Source of the DNA: an uncultured Dorea sp.
Lineage (GTDB): Bacteria; Bacillota; Clostridia; Lachnospirales; Lachnospiraceae
Reading direction: 5' to 3'
DNA length: 56,197 nt
Assembly: GCA_947645355.1 (NCBI GenBank)
Contig: CANSCI010000006.1
Span: 1-56,197, forward strand
Numbering within the stretch: the first letter of the stretch is position 1; each line of letters begins with the position of its first letter. Made by a program: the position numbers and the translations under genes. Shown here piece after piece: positions 16,071-22,295 of the stretch. The notes beneath the pieces were generated by a model. It did not search any database and was not told the origin of the DNA. It saw only the letters and a program-made list of their open reading frames with translations.

Positions 16071-17186
16071 TCAGATATTCACTGCATCATTTACAGCCGT
16101 TTTGGCATCCTCTTTCTCAAGTATCATGTGGTTATAAACTTTCAACACTATAGCCTCGGTATCCCCCATCAGCTGGGCTATCTTTTTAATTGACACCTTG
16201 GGGATCTGGTAACAAAGATTGGTACAATAATTATGCCGGAACACGTGAGCCGTCAATCCTTCAATCTGTTCCTTCGTCACATCCTGCATGGCTCTCAGTA
16301 TCCGAGCCCACATTTTATCATAACTGCTTTTGGTCATTGGCTGGCCATTGGACATGGTGAAAAGATAGATCTTCCCACTTGCCTTCAGTTCGCGTACATA
16401 ATGATCAATTACAGGAAAGGTTTTTTCCGGGATTGGGATGGTCCGGAAGCCGTTCTTAGTTTTAGGATCCTTTTGAACAGGTTTATCGTTTACAAATTCA
16501 TGCGATTTATTAATAGTCACTTCTTTTTTCTTTAGGTTGAAGTCGAACACAGTGAGCGCCAGAGCCTCTCCTCGCCTCAATCCGCAGCTGTAAATGATGT
16601 AGAGGAAGATCCTATCTTTTTGTTTCAGATCAGCGCTAAATACAGCCTTTTTTTCGCTCTCAGAAAGTGGGCGTTTTTCTTTGGCGTGATATTTGATAGA
16701 ATCTGTATTGTGAAAAATGTCCTCCATAACGTTTGCGGGAAATAGATGATCAGCTACAGCGGATTTCAGGATCTGCTTAAAAGTCATCATAATTTGTTGC
16801 TGCGTCCGTTCTTTTCCATCAGCATGGTTAAGTGATAACTGCAGGTGGATACGGTCTACATCCTGAAGTCGGACGTGATCAATAACTGTGAAATGTTTTT
16901 CTATAATGTTTTTGTACATTGCTTTTGTTCCATTTTCGGAGTTATTTTTGTACACTTCAAGCCAGGACCTCGCATACTGAAGAAAAGTAATATCAGTTCC
17001 TCGGACAACCTTGCGCTGCTCAACCTCTGCCTTAAATGCATTTACCTTCTTCTCAAGGTCGCCACTACTTTTCTTGCTACGGATATTCTTGCGGTTCTTC
17101 CGGCCGGTAACTGGATCGTAGGTGCCGTCCCAGATCCTGGTAGAGAAGTAACCATCCTTCCCCCGGGTGTATTTTGCTTTTGCCAT
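16071..17186 (-). CDS. int: Tyrosine recombinase, phage integrase
   Basis: 371 residues from the ATG at 17184-17186, which has AAGGAGG 7-8 nt upstream; a longer frame to 17219 lacks this. An N-terminal AP2-like/arm-binding part (about 1-60: YTRGKDGYFSTRIWDG) is followed by a SAM-like core-binding domain (about 65-155) and the catalytic domain. The catalytic set is R204 (CGLRRGEAL), H314 and R317 (HVFRHNY) and nucleophile Y351 (KVYNHM). The usual GH before the Tyr is GD (D342), as in several Firmicute phage integrases. It joins attP to the tRNA-Lys site and sits 204 bp from attL, pointing at it. Confidence 0.95.
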   Translation of the reverse strand: MAKAKYTRGKDGYFSTRIWDGTYDPVTGRKNRKNIRSKKSSGDLEKKVNAFKAEVEQRKVVRGTDITFLQYARSWLEVYKNNSENGTKAMYKNIIEKHFTVIDHVRLQDVDRIHLQLSLNHADGKERTQQQIMMTFKQILKSAVADHLFPANVMEDIFHNTDSIKYHAKEKRPLSESEKKAVFSADLKQKDRIFLYIIYSCGLRRGEALALTVFDFNLKKKEVTINKSHEFVNDKPVQKDPKTKNGFRTIPIPEKTFPVIDHYVRELKASGKIYLFTMSNGQPMTKSSYDKMWARILRAMQDVTKEQIEGLTAHVFRHNYCTNLCYQIPKVSIKKIAQLMGDTEAIVLKVYNHMILEKEDAKTAVNDAVNI

Positions 17187-17220
17187 AGCCATTCCTCCTT
17201 TTGGGTATAAAAAATACACC

Positions 17221-17250
17221 TATACAGATGTCGAGGAAGTGTGATATAAT
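17221..17250 (+). promoter_or_regulatory. Extended -10 promoter of a candidate small RNA
   Basis: TGATATAAT (17242-17250) is an exact extended -10, with TATACA (17221-17226) as a weak -35 at 18-nt spacing. It fires away from the integrase, towards 17340. Confidence 0.55.
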
Positions 17251-17256
17251 CTTATT

Positions 17257-17338
17257 GGTTGTAAGCTATATCGTGTGCCTTCGGCGCCGTATAGTAAATT
17301 CGTCCTTTGCCTGCTATGTGGGTAAGGGACGTTTTTTT
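17257..17338 (+). ncRNA. Candidate ~80-nt structured small RNA
   Basis: Between the promoter and a strong terminator there is no start codon with a ribosome site. Hairpin 1: CTATA (17266-17270) / TATAG (17290-17294), with inner GTGCC / GGCGC around a 3-nt loop. Hairpin 2 is the terminator: an 11-bp stem, 17301-17311 with 17321-17331 (one or two wobbles), followed by seven T. It points towards the 3' end of the NYN nuclease gene on the opposite strand but stops before it. A prophage-encoded regulatory RNA is an inference. Confidence 0.55.
17301..17338 (+). terminator. Terminator of the candidate small RNA
   Basis: CGTCCTTTGCC / GGTAAGGGACG with a 9-nt loop and TTTTTTT. Confidence 0.8.
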
Positions 17339-17388
17339 AGTGTAATATAACTACAGAGACCATATTAATAACATTACCAATATGGAAA

Positions 17389-18096
17389 TTAGGAGTTTTC
17401 ACTCTTTTCTTTTTTGATATTCATATTGGGAGTTCGTATTCCGTCAATATGCTCGAATAGATCATCTTTAATTTTGGAGCGCATGGGATCCAGAATGAAA
17501 TCAATACCTTCACGTCGCGCCTGCTTTGCTGCAGGAACAAAATCACTGTCTCCGGAGATGAGGATGATCTGATTAACTTGGTGCTTAAATACAAGCGAGG
17601 AAATATCTACACCTATACGCATATCCACACCCTTTTGTTCAAGATTGAGATCTAAATCATTTATAGTTATATCGGAAACAGATATATCTCTGCGGAGAAG
17701 CTTTGTTGGCTCGTGCTTAAGTGAATAATGTACTTGTGTATCATTAATTCGGCCCATGCGTAATGCAAATTTACGATGGTGTTTCAACTCTTTCAAAAAT
17801 TCTGTCATCCATATATATTCAGGAGTCCTATCCAGAGAAACAGTTTTTTGAGTGATTGGGTTGTATATATTTTTTTTGACGGGAGGACAATCGTAATAAA
17901 AGACCCGATATAAATACCGATTTTCATAATTATCACGTAAATGTTTATAGCAATAATCATTAAGTTCATTTGCCCTTTCTGAAGGAGTTTTAGATCCCCA
18001 GATAGCTTTTGCGCGTTTCCTATAGAATCCGCCATCAACTAAAATAGCAGTTTTAATAGCATGTTTCTCGATTCTTCTTCTGTTTTCTTTTCCCAT
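17389..18096 (-). CDS. NYN-domain (PIN-like) nuclease, LabA/DUF88 type
   Basis: 235 residues with AGGAGAAAG before the ATG. The acidic sites of NYN domains are visible: D in ILVDGGFYRKR (about 19), D in GVDMRIGVDIS (about 160-168) and the SGDSDFVPA segment (about 180-188). NYN proteins are metal-dependent ribonucleases related to PIN domains. The gene is a monocistronic unit in the accessory region beside the integrase, with its own promoter (18201-18229) and a folded leader (18116-18195). That position is typical of cargo or defence genes rather than phage assembly. Substrate unknown. Confidence 0.85.
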   Translation of the reverse strand: MGKENRRRIEKHAIKTAILVDGGFYRKRAKAIWGSKTPSERANELNDYCYKHLRDNYENRYLYRVFYYDCPPVKKNIYNPITQKTVSLDRTPEYIWMTEFLKELKHHRKFALRMGRINDTQVHYSLKHEPTKLLRRDISVSDITINDLDLNLEQKGVDMRIGVDISSLVFKHQVNQIILISGDSDFVPAAKQARREGIDFILDPMRSKIKDDLFEHIDGIRTPNMNIKKEKSENS

Positions 18097-18115
18097 AACT
18101 TTCTCCTAAACAAAA

Positions 18116-18195
18116 ATACCCCAAGTTTCGTCGAATCCCTTATAGTGGGAGGACTACCGCTAGGGGTATGTTCATACAATGTAACATTTGTTACA
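18116..18195 (-). ncRNA. Structured leader of the NYN gene
   Basis: The predicted 5' leader (about 100 nt) holds a palindrome TGTAACATTTGTTACA (18180-18195) at the transcription start, then ATACCCC / GGGGTAT (18163-18169 with 18116-18122) enclosing a second stem, TAGTGG (18142-18147) with CCGCTA (18157-18162). On the NYN-sense strand the second stem has one A-C mismatch; on the other strand it is a G-T pair, so the RNA could instead be antisense. After the outer stem the NYN strand reads TTTTTG, a weak terminator-like tail before the ribosome site. Confidence 0.5.
18180..18195. promoter_or_regulatory. Palindrome at the NYN transcription start
   Basis: TGTAACATTTGTTACA is a perfect inverted repeat lying 5 bp downstream of the NYN -10 box. 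It could be an operator, or a 5'-terminal RNA hairpin. Confidence 0.5.
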
Positions 18196-18200
18196 CTATT

Positions 18201-18229
18201 ATAATATGCCCTTTGCAGTAAAAAATCAA
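18201..18229 (-). promoter_or_regulatory. Promoter of the NYN gene
   Basis: On the minus strand: TTGATT (complement of 18224-18229), 17-nt spacer, TATTAT (complement of 18201-18206). Confidence 0.65.
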
Positions 18230-18263
18230 CCCTATAATGTAAAAAATATTAATAAAGTATGCT

Positions 18264-18309
18264 ACCATACGTCACCATAAGCCACCATACACTACCATTA
18301 ATTACCAAT
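18264..18309. repeat. Five ACCATA-type repeats at exactly 10-bp spacing
   Basis: ACCATA at 18264, 18274 and 18284, then ACCATT at 18294 and ACCAAT at 18304. The repeat is on one face of the helix. It sits between the divergent NYN and XRE promoters and ends 21 bp before the XRE gene's -10, where a -35 box would be expected and is absent. Confidence 0.7.
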
Positions 18310-18342
18310 AAAATAACCTGAAGAATGCTTTATAATATTAAC

Positions 18343-18540
18343 ATGAAAATATTGTTAAATAAAATCATGTGCAAAAACAACCTCTCTGTTCGACAGGTTT
18401 CCATACTCACCGGAATTCCCAGATCTACAGTTGCGGATATCCTAATCGGTCGAACGAGTCCGCGGATGGAGACCATGGAGCAGCTGGCAGCAGGCCTTAA
18501 AATCCGTATTTCAGATCTGTATGATTCTCCTTACAAATGA
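18343..18540 (+). CDS. Small XRE-family HTH regulator
   Basis: 65 residues from the ATG at 18343 (MKILLNKIMCKNNLS...). The HTH is SVRQVSILTGIPRSTVADIL followed by a GRTSPRMETMEQLAAGLKI segment, a complete Cro/C1-type domain with no other domain. A TATAAT (18331-18336) ends only 6 bp before the ATG, so the transcript probably begins at or next to the start codon (leaderless); there is no ribosome site. Upstream are five phased repeats, downstream a perfect palindrome. Probably an autoregulated phage or cargo regulator. Confidence 0.75.
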   Translation: MKILLNKIMCKNNLSVRQVSILTGIPRSTVADILIGRTSPRMETMEQLAAGLKIRISDLYDSPYK

Positions 18541-18542
18541 TT

Positions 18543-18558
18543 GTCCGAGATCTCGGAC
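18543..18558. promoter_or_regulatory. Palindromic operator GTCCGAG-AT-CTCGGAC
   Basis: Perfect 16-bp palindrome right after the XRE stop codon. A second copy differing only in the centre lies at 18804-18819. Confidence 0.7.
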
Positions 18559-18571
18559 ACATTTCATACTA

Positions 18572-18745
18572 TTATTCAGATATACTTTGCATAAAATCCC
18601 GGACAGCTTTCTTTTCGGATGCGCTTAAATTACTATATTTGATCATTGCATCCATGTCGTTTTCATCTTCTTCCTCTAATATTGCAAGAATAGCGGATAA
18701 AAAACTCCATTTCATTTCACGTAATAATTTCAGTCGTTGATTCAT
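18572..18745 (-). CDS. Small acidic hypothetical protein between twin operators
   Basis: 57 residues from the ATG at 18743-18745 (MNQRLKLLREMKWSF...); a GTG nine bases upstream is too close to the AAGG site. It has an EEEDENDMDAM acidic stretch and a C-terminal SASEKKAVRDFM helix resembling the tail of XRE repressors. It has no recognisable domain. It lies exactly between the two GTCCGAG palindromes, so its expression is probably tied to them. Confidence 0.55.
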   Translation of the reverse strand: MNQRLKLLREMKWSFLSAILAILEEEDENDMDAMIKYSNLSASEKKAVRDFMQSISE

Positions 18746-18803
18746 AGATTTCACTGCCTTTTCGTAGGTATCCGGATCAATATATTACAATTTTTCAAAA
18801 AGC

Positions 18804-18819
18804 GTCCGAGCTCTCGGAC
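18804..18819. promoter_or_regulatory. Palindromic operator GTCCGAG-CT-CTCGGAC
   Basis: Second copy of the 18543 palindrome, 261 bp away, in the divergent region before the 57-residue ORF (minus) and the 41-residue ORF (plus). Confidence 0.7.
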
Positions 18820-18932
18820 AATTTTCCTATTTCGCGTCAGTTTTTCATCACTTGTGTGTCCATATAAATAAGAGGGCATTTACAAATGCTGTATACTTAT
18901 CTGGAAAATCATGTTAATGGGAGGTCATGAAG

Positions 18933-19058
18933 ATGAATAAGGAAAAGTACAAAAAACAAAAGCAGGAACTGCACAAAATCATTGAGGAAATCACTAATCC
19001 CAAAATGCTTGACTATATTTTCAATCTCATAAAATGTTTTTTGGAATTACGGAGTTAA
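18933..19058 (+). CDS. 41-residue basic/amphipathic small protein
   Basis: MNKEKYKKQKQELHK... ending FLELRS, with GGGAGG 8 nt before the ATG. The N-terminus is very basic, then an amphipathic helix. I do not recognise it. It resembles the C-terminal helical part of phage repressors, so an accessory or anti-repressor role is possible but unsupported. A perfect 12-bp terminator overlaps its stop. A GCATTT-AC-AAATGC palindrome (18876-18889) lies upstream. Confidence 0.6.
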   Translation: MNKEKYKKQKQELHKIIEEITNPKMLDYIFNLIKCFLELRS

Positions 19059-19078
19059 TTACTCCGTAATTCTGTTTT
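19044..19078. terminator. Bidirectional terminator between the 41-residue ORF and the repressor
   Basis: GAATTACGGAGT (19044-19055) / ACTCCGTAATTC (19061-19072), a perfect 12-bp stem with a 5-nt loop. It includes the stop codons of both convergent genes. Confidence 0.75.
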
Positions 19079-19424
19079 CATATAAGCTTTCAATAATCTG
19101 TTTTATTGCTGCACGATCATTTAATGATAAAGAATAGTACTTTTTTATCATTTCAAGGATATCCATGTCAGCAAGAACTCTGGCATCAAATCCTGCATCA
19201 GAATCAAGTTTATCATCTGTTAAGTCAGATTTTCCTATTTTAAAATAATCAGCTAATTTTTGAATTTTACCTAGCCCTGGGAGAGAGTTTCCCTTACACC
19301 ACATATTTAGCGTACTTGGCTTCTCTCCAATATCTTTTGCAACTTCATTTTGTTGCTTATCGTTTAGTGAGATGTAATAATTTAAATTCTTCGCAAAAAT
19401 CCGTTTTTGTTTCTCGTCTGACAT
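19059..19424 (-). CDS. XRE-family phage repressor (CI-like)
   Basis: 121 residues from the ATG at 19422-19424, preceded by GGAGGT at 6 nt. HTH about residues 8-60 (LNDKQQNEVAKDIGEKPSTLNMWCKG...GLGKIQKLADYFKIG), then a short C-terminal helical part (LEMIKKYYSLSLNDRAAIKQIIESL). It has no peptidase (LexA-like) domain, so de-repression would need a separate antirepressor or protease. It is divergent from the Cro-like gene at 19565, the standard lysogeny switch layout. Confidence 0.85.
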   Translation of the reverse strand: MSDEKQKRIFAKNLNYYISLNDKQQNEVAKDIGEKPSTLNMWCKGNSLPGLGKIQKLADYFKIGKSDLTDDKLDSDAGFDARVLADMDILEMIKKYYSLSLNDRAAIKQIIESLYENRITE

Positions 19425-19445
19425 TGCTGCTACCTCCATAGTCGC

Positions 19446-19474
19446 ATTATAAACTAAAGTGAAAAAAAATTCAA
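19446..19474 (-). promoter_or_regulatory. Promoter of the repressor
   Basis: On the minus strand: TTGAAT (complement 19469-19474), 17-nt spacer, TATAAT (complement 19446-19451). AATTC/TTCAATT half-sites overlap it. Confidence 0.65.
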
Positions 19475-19504
19475 CAAAAAGTTCAATTACTTTTAATTTC
19501 AATA

Positions 19505-19533
19505 TTGACAATTCAATTTAAATGGATTAAAAT
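19505..19533 (+). promoter_or_regulatory. Early lytic promoter (Cro-like gene)
   Basis: TTGACA (19505-19510), 17-nt spacer, TAAAAT (19528-19533). The spacer contains ATTCAATTTAAAT, related to the palindrome at 19758-19776, so it is a likely repressor target. Confidence 0.7.
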
Positions 19534-19564
19534 TTAATAAAATTGAACGAGAAAGGAGAAGAAA

Positions 19565-19759
19565 ATGCCAAGAATAACATTAGAAGCGGCAAGGGTAAAT
19601 GCACATCTTACACAGAAAGAGTTAGCAGAAATATTAGGTGTATCGAATGCAACAGTAGTTAATTGGGAAAAAGGGAAAACAGAACCATCACTTTCCCAAT
19701 TGAAAAAAATTAGTGAACTTTCTGGTATACCATCAGATTTTATTTTTATACCTGGATAA
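19565..19759 (+). CDS. Cro-like XRE regulator
   Basis: 64 residues, a single HTH domain: ARVNAHLTQKELAEILGVSNATVVNWEKGKTEPSLSQLKKISELSG. AAAGGAG precedes the ATG. First gene of the rightward early operon, divergent from the repressor. By position it acts as the Cro-type switch to lytic growth. Its stop overlaps a perfect 19-bp palindrome. Confidence 0.85.
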   Translation: MPRITLEAARVNAHLTQKELAEILGVSNATVVNWEKGKTEPSLSQLKKISELSGIPSDFIFIPG

Positions 19760-19776
19760 TTCAATTTAATTGAATT
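19758..19776. promoter_or_regulatory. 19-bp palindromic operator after the Cro-like gene
   Basis: AATTCAATT-T-AATTGAATT is perfectly symmetric. Its half-site recurs around both switch promoters (TTCAATT near 19482, 19512 and ATTGAA near 19543). Confidence 0.65.
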
Positions 19777-19816
19777 GATGGACGAACTGAAAAGGGGATT
19801 AGGATAAGGAGGTGGT

Positions 19817-20101
19817 GTGAGAGTGGCGGGAACGAAGTCAGAGGAAATAAAGATACCTTTTAACCTCAGTGATAAAAAAGAGAATCAAACGATATTTCAA
19901 GTAGGTACAGGTCAGATTTTATGGCGAAATTCCATATATGAAAAAAAGATAGACATGATGGATACAGAACTCATTGTGGATATATATGAGCGTGGAAGAG
20001 AAAGGCAAGAATCTAAAATACAGAAAATGAGAATTGCACTTTGGATTCTTGGAGCATCAATGTTTACTATGGCAAACATTCTATTATTTTTACTAATATA
20101 G
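19817..20101 (+). CDS. Hypothetical early protein with C-terminal membrane anchor
   Basis: 94 residues from a GTG at 19817 behind AAGGAGGTG. It has a soluble charged N-terminus and a single transmembrane helix (ALWILGASMFTMANILLFLLI) at the end. No recognisable family. Its 3' end overlaps the convergent minus-strand gene by 35 bp. Confidence 0.6.
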   Translation: MRVAGTKSEEIKIPFNLSDKKENQTIFQVGTGQILWRNSIYEKKIDMMDTELIVDIYERGRERQESKIQKMRIALWILGASMFTMANILLFLLI

Positions 20102-20519
20102 GTGAGTTGTCAAATATTTGGTAAAGAAGAGATAAGGCAGATATTAATGCGGAAATAACTGAAATTACAAGTGGAATATTAAAGTATCTCTTTTGACGTA
20201 TTATCTCTTCAATGATGTAGCGGCCTTCTGGTAACATGAGTAGCTGATAATCTGCATTTATAATACCTTTTTGACGTATTAGGAACTGATTGTAATATTC
20301 GTGAAAATTATAAGTGGATATAATTTCTCCGTTAGGCAATAGAAGGGCAACAAAACCTTTATCAATAAAATGAATCAAAGATGCAATTGCATTTGGGGAA
20401 TCAGTTATTTTATCAATACCAAAAGCCTGTTGTAAAGTTCTTACCTTACATTGATCATTTTTAAAAATGTATTTCAGAAATGACAAAGTTGCACTGTCAA
20501 GGTGTGGAAATTCAGACAT
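20067..20519 (-). CDS. Membrane-anchored protein on the opposite strand, possible moron
   Basis: 150 residues from the ATG at 20517-20519, with AAGGAGG upstream. Residues 1-65 look like a winged-helix-type fold (LDSATLSFLKYIFKND...); the C-terminal part has a transmembrane helix (IPLVISVISALISALSLLYQIF). It is the only minus-strand gene inside the rightward early operon and has its own promoter (20570-20598), so it is probably expressed in the lysogen. Such genes often protect the host from superinfection; that is inference from layout. Confidence 0.65.
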   Translation of the reverse strand: MSEFPHLDSATLSFLKYIFKNDQCKVRTLQQAFGIDKITDSPNAIASLIHFIDKGFVALLLPNGEIISTYNFHEYYNQFLIRQKGIINADYQLLMLPEGRYIIEEIIRQKRYFNIPLVISVISALISALSLLYQIFDNSPILVKIIECLP

Positions 20520-20569
20520 TTTATTCCTCCTTTCTTTGGTACTTGGACATGGCATTGTCCTGTATTCAA

Positions 20570-20598
20570 AGTATAGGAGAATTGGAAGAAAAAGGCAA
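20570..20598 (-). promoter_or_regulatory. Promoter of the minus-strand moron-like gene
   Basis: Minus strand TTGCCT (complement 20593-20598), 17-nt spacer, TATACT (complement 20570-20575). A GGACA/TGTCC inverted repeat (20545-20560) lies between it and the gene. Confidence 0.6.
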
Positions 20599-20634
20599 TA
20601 GCAAGAAGAAGCAGGATAAGGAGGTAGAGTAAAA

Positions 20635-20901
20635 GTGTGGTTATTAAAGTTGCATATTGCAATTAGTGTATTATGCTTGCTGTCAAGCATAGGGGCGAAG
20701 ATCGTATTCAAGGATAGACTTAAGAGATTTCAGCGCGATCAGGCAAAGAAGACAAGATATCGGAATTGGCTATTGTTCTTTTGCCCGGTAATTAATGTGG
20801 GTCTTACAGTGGGCTTTTGGTATATGGCATTGTGCGATGATACGGAAGCGCAACTGCTCATGTTGAATGCAGATGATGAACAACGAGAGAAAATAGAGTA
20901 G
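20635..20901 (+). CDS. Small two-helix membrane protein
   Basis: 88 residues from a GTG with AAGGAGG upstream. Two transmembrane segments (LHIAISVLCLLSSIGAKIVF; WLLFFCPVINVGLTVGFWYMA) flank a basic loop, followed by an acidic tail. Unrecognised phage early gene. Confidence 0.6.
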   Translation: MWLLKLHIAISVLCLLSSIGAKIVFKDRLKRFQRDQAKKTRYRNWLLFFCPVINVGLTVGFWYMALCDDTEAQLLMLNADDEQREKIE

Positions 20902-20920
20902 TAATGGGAGGTGAAGAAAA

Positions 20921-21154
20921 GTGGAATATCCAAAACCGTGTATGAATAAAAAGGAGTTAATAAAAATGGGAATTCCAGAAAAGTTCTTAGATCGTGCAAT
21001 AGCATCACCGGGACAGACGTTCGCGCAGCGAATCAATCCAGTCAACAAGACAAGCCCTGTGATGTTTGACACCGAAGGGTTTGAAAAGTGGCGGATCAAG
21101 GACGCACAAATGCAAAATAGTGCACGTGTAATGCGGTCAACCATAGCTGGATAA
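20921..21154 (+). CDS. Phage DNA-binding/excisionase-like small protein
   Basis: 77 residues from a GTG after GGGAGGTG. MNKKELIKMGIPEKFLDRA looks like a winged-helix N-terminus, with NKTSPVMFDTEGFEKWR as in small phage excisionase-type proteins that start helix-turn-helix domains. It is the best Xis candidate in the prophage, though not next to int. Confidence in this function is moderate to low. Confidence 0.55.
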   Translation: MEYPKPCMNKKELIKMGIPEKFLDRAIASPGQTFAQRINPVNKTSPVMFDTEGFEKWRIKDAQMQNSARVMRSTIAG

Positions 21155-21169
21155 GAAGGAGGACAAGCT

Positions 21170-21307
21170 GTGTACCGTAGAAAAATACGAAGAAGCAAAA
21201 GCCATAGATCAATGAAGGATGACCTTCTGATCATCGCGACAATAATGCTCGGACAGGCACTGTTCGTAGCGTGGGTAGTGTCAAAATATTTCATATTGTT
21301 TACATAG
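21170..21307 (+). CDS. 45-residue membrane protein
   Basis: GTG start behind GAAGGAGG. A very basic N-terminus (YRRKIRRSKSHRSMK) precedes one transmembrane helix (LLIIATIMLGQALFVAWVV). Unrecognised. Confidence 0.5.
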   Translation: MYRRKIRRSKSHRSMKDDLLIIATIMLGQALFVAWVVSKYFILFT

Positions 21308-21315
21308 GAGGGGTT

Positions 21316-21453
21316 ATGGACAAGGCAATCCAAAAAAGAAGGCGAAGGGATATGTTTGCGGGTCTGGCCGTTGGTCTGGTGATTGGAACGATAGCCGGCG
21401 CATTAGCAGCTGTAGTGTGTATGACATATTGCCTGCAGGCGGGAATTTTGTAA
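21316..21453 (+). CDS. 45-residue membrane protein
   Basis: ATG at 21316 with AGGAGGGG upstream. Basic N-terminus (KAIQKRRRRD) and a Gly/Ala-rich helix (FAGLAVGLVIGTIAGALAAVV). Unrecognised; same layout as the preceding small gene. Confidence 0.5.
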   Translation: MDKAIQKRRRRDMFAGLAVGLVIGTIAGALAAVVCMTYCLQAGIL

Positions 21454-21466
21454 AGGAGGCATCGGA

Positions 21467-21682
21467 ATGCATGAAATAGTAGAACTTATGTCGGATGAGG
21501 AGTTTGAGGAATTCCTTGAACTCGCGGAGAACGACATGCCGGGAAAGGATGAGAATGGGGCGCTGGGATATATGACCAGAGTAACCTGGCTGATCAGGCT
21601 GATCACGGCCAATGCCGGCAAATGGGATGAACGGCATTTTTCAGAGATGCATCTTAAGAAGATCTTCGAGCTGGCAAATTAA
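21467..21682 (+). CDS. Acidic hypothetical early protein
   Basis: 71 residues, ATG behind AAAGGAGG. The N-terminus is strongly acidic (MSDEEFEEFLELAENDM), the C-terminus mixed. No domain recognised. A structured hairpin follows the stop. Confidence 0.55.
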   Translation: MHEIVELMSDEEFEEFLELAENDMPGKDENGALGYMTRVTWLIRLITANAGKWDERHFSEMHLKKIFELAN

Positions 21683-21685
21683 AAA

Positions 21686-21720
21686 GAGTGCCCTCACAGG
21701 CCGGCAAGCCTCGGGCACTC
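21686..21720 (+). other. Intercistronic hairpin
   Basis: GAGTGCCC (21686-21693) / GGGCACTC (21713-21720), with inner AGGC / GCCT. No T tract follows, so it is more likely an RNA processing or stability element than a terminator. Confidence 0.5.
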
Positions 21721-21768
21721 AAGGAAATATACACTCAAATTATACATTGCTGAAGGAGGAAAAGTCAA

Positions 21769-21966
21769 ATGGAAGATTGTAATTGTGATAGAAGTTGTGA
21801 AAACTGCGCGCACCGGATTCGGAGCATTAACGATGGCGGATACATATGTGGGGCGGATCCAAGAAGGGTAGTGCTCGACGAAGATTTCTGGCCAGAAGAG
21901 TGCTATTTCTGGTGTGAAGGAAAAGAATGGAAGAAAGAAGGAGGGAAGGAGCCCAAATGTATATAG
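21769..21966 (+). CDS. Cys-rich small protein, probably metal-binding
   Basis: 65 residues with eight Cys: CNCDRSCENC at the start, then single Cys near 27, 45, 49 and 64. The CxCx3CxxC pattern suggests a zinc-binding fold. Aromatic residues cluster in FWPEECYFWCEG. No family recognised. It overlaps the next gene by 10 bp. Confidence 0.55.
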   Translation: MEDCNCDRSCENCAHRIRSINDGGYICGADPRRVVLDEDFWPEECYFWCEGKEWKKEGGKEPKCI

Positions 21967-22295
21967 GAGTTGGCCCGGAAGAAGGTAATCGGATTCCGGA
22001 GAGGGAAGCCTTTGGCTACGCATGCAACCGTTGTCTGTTTGGTGATTCGGAAGAAGAAAGGGTGTTTTTAGAGCTTTTGGACGACAGTGAAGATCTTGAA
22101 GAGTTTTCAAAAAAACTGGTGGAATGGTTCTTTTCCGGTAACTGGTTTTATGACGACCACGATGCAGGAAAACAAGCATGGATTATCCGGTATTCAGATA
22201 AAAGCCTGCAGTCGCATTACGATACCTATGTGGCTACAGTGATATTTGCACGTGAGATCGCTAAGAAAAAAGGACTTGGGTTCGTGGTGAATTAG
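21957..22295 (+). CDS. Hypothetical early protein
   Basis: 112 residues from the ATG at 21957 (MYIGVGPEEG...), behind AAGGAG at 6-7 nt. It is acidic, with WFFSGNWFYDDHDAGK in the middle. No domain recognised. It ends immediately before the exonuclease gene, suggesting coupling. Confidence 0.55.
   Translation: MYIGVGPEEGNRIPEREAFGYACNRCLFGDSEEERVFLELLDDSEDLEEFSKKLVEWFFSGNWFYDDHDAGKQAWIIRYSDKSLQSHYDTYVATVIFAREIAKKKGLGFVVN

Noticed and set aside
17316..17388. CCATATT/AATATGG inverted repeat as NYN terminator
   Set aside because: Only a 7-bp AT-rich stem with no T tract on the NYN strand; not called as a terminator.
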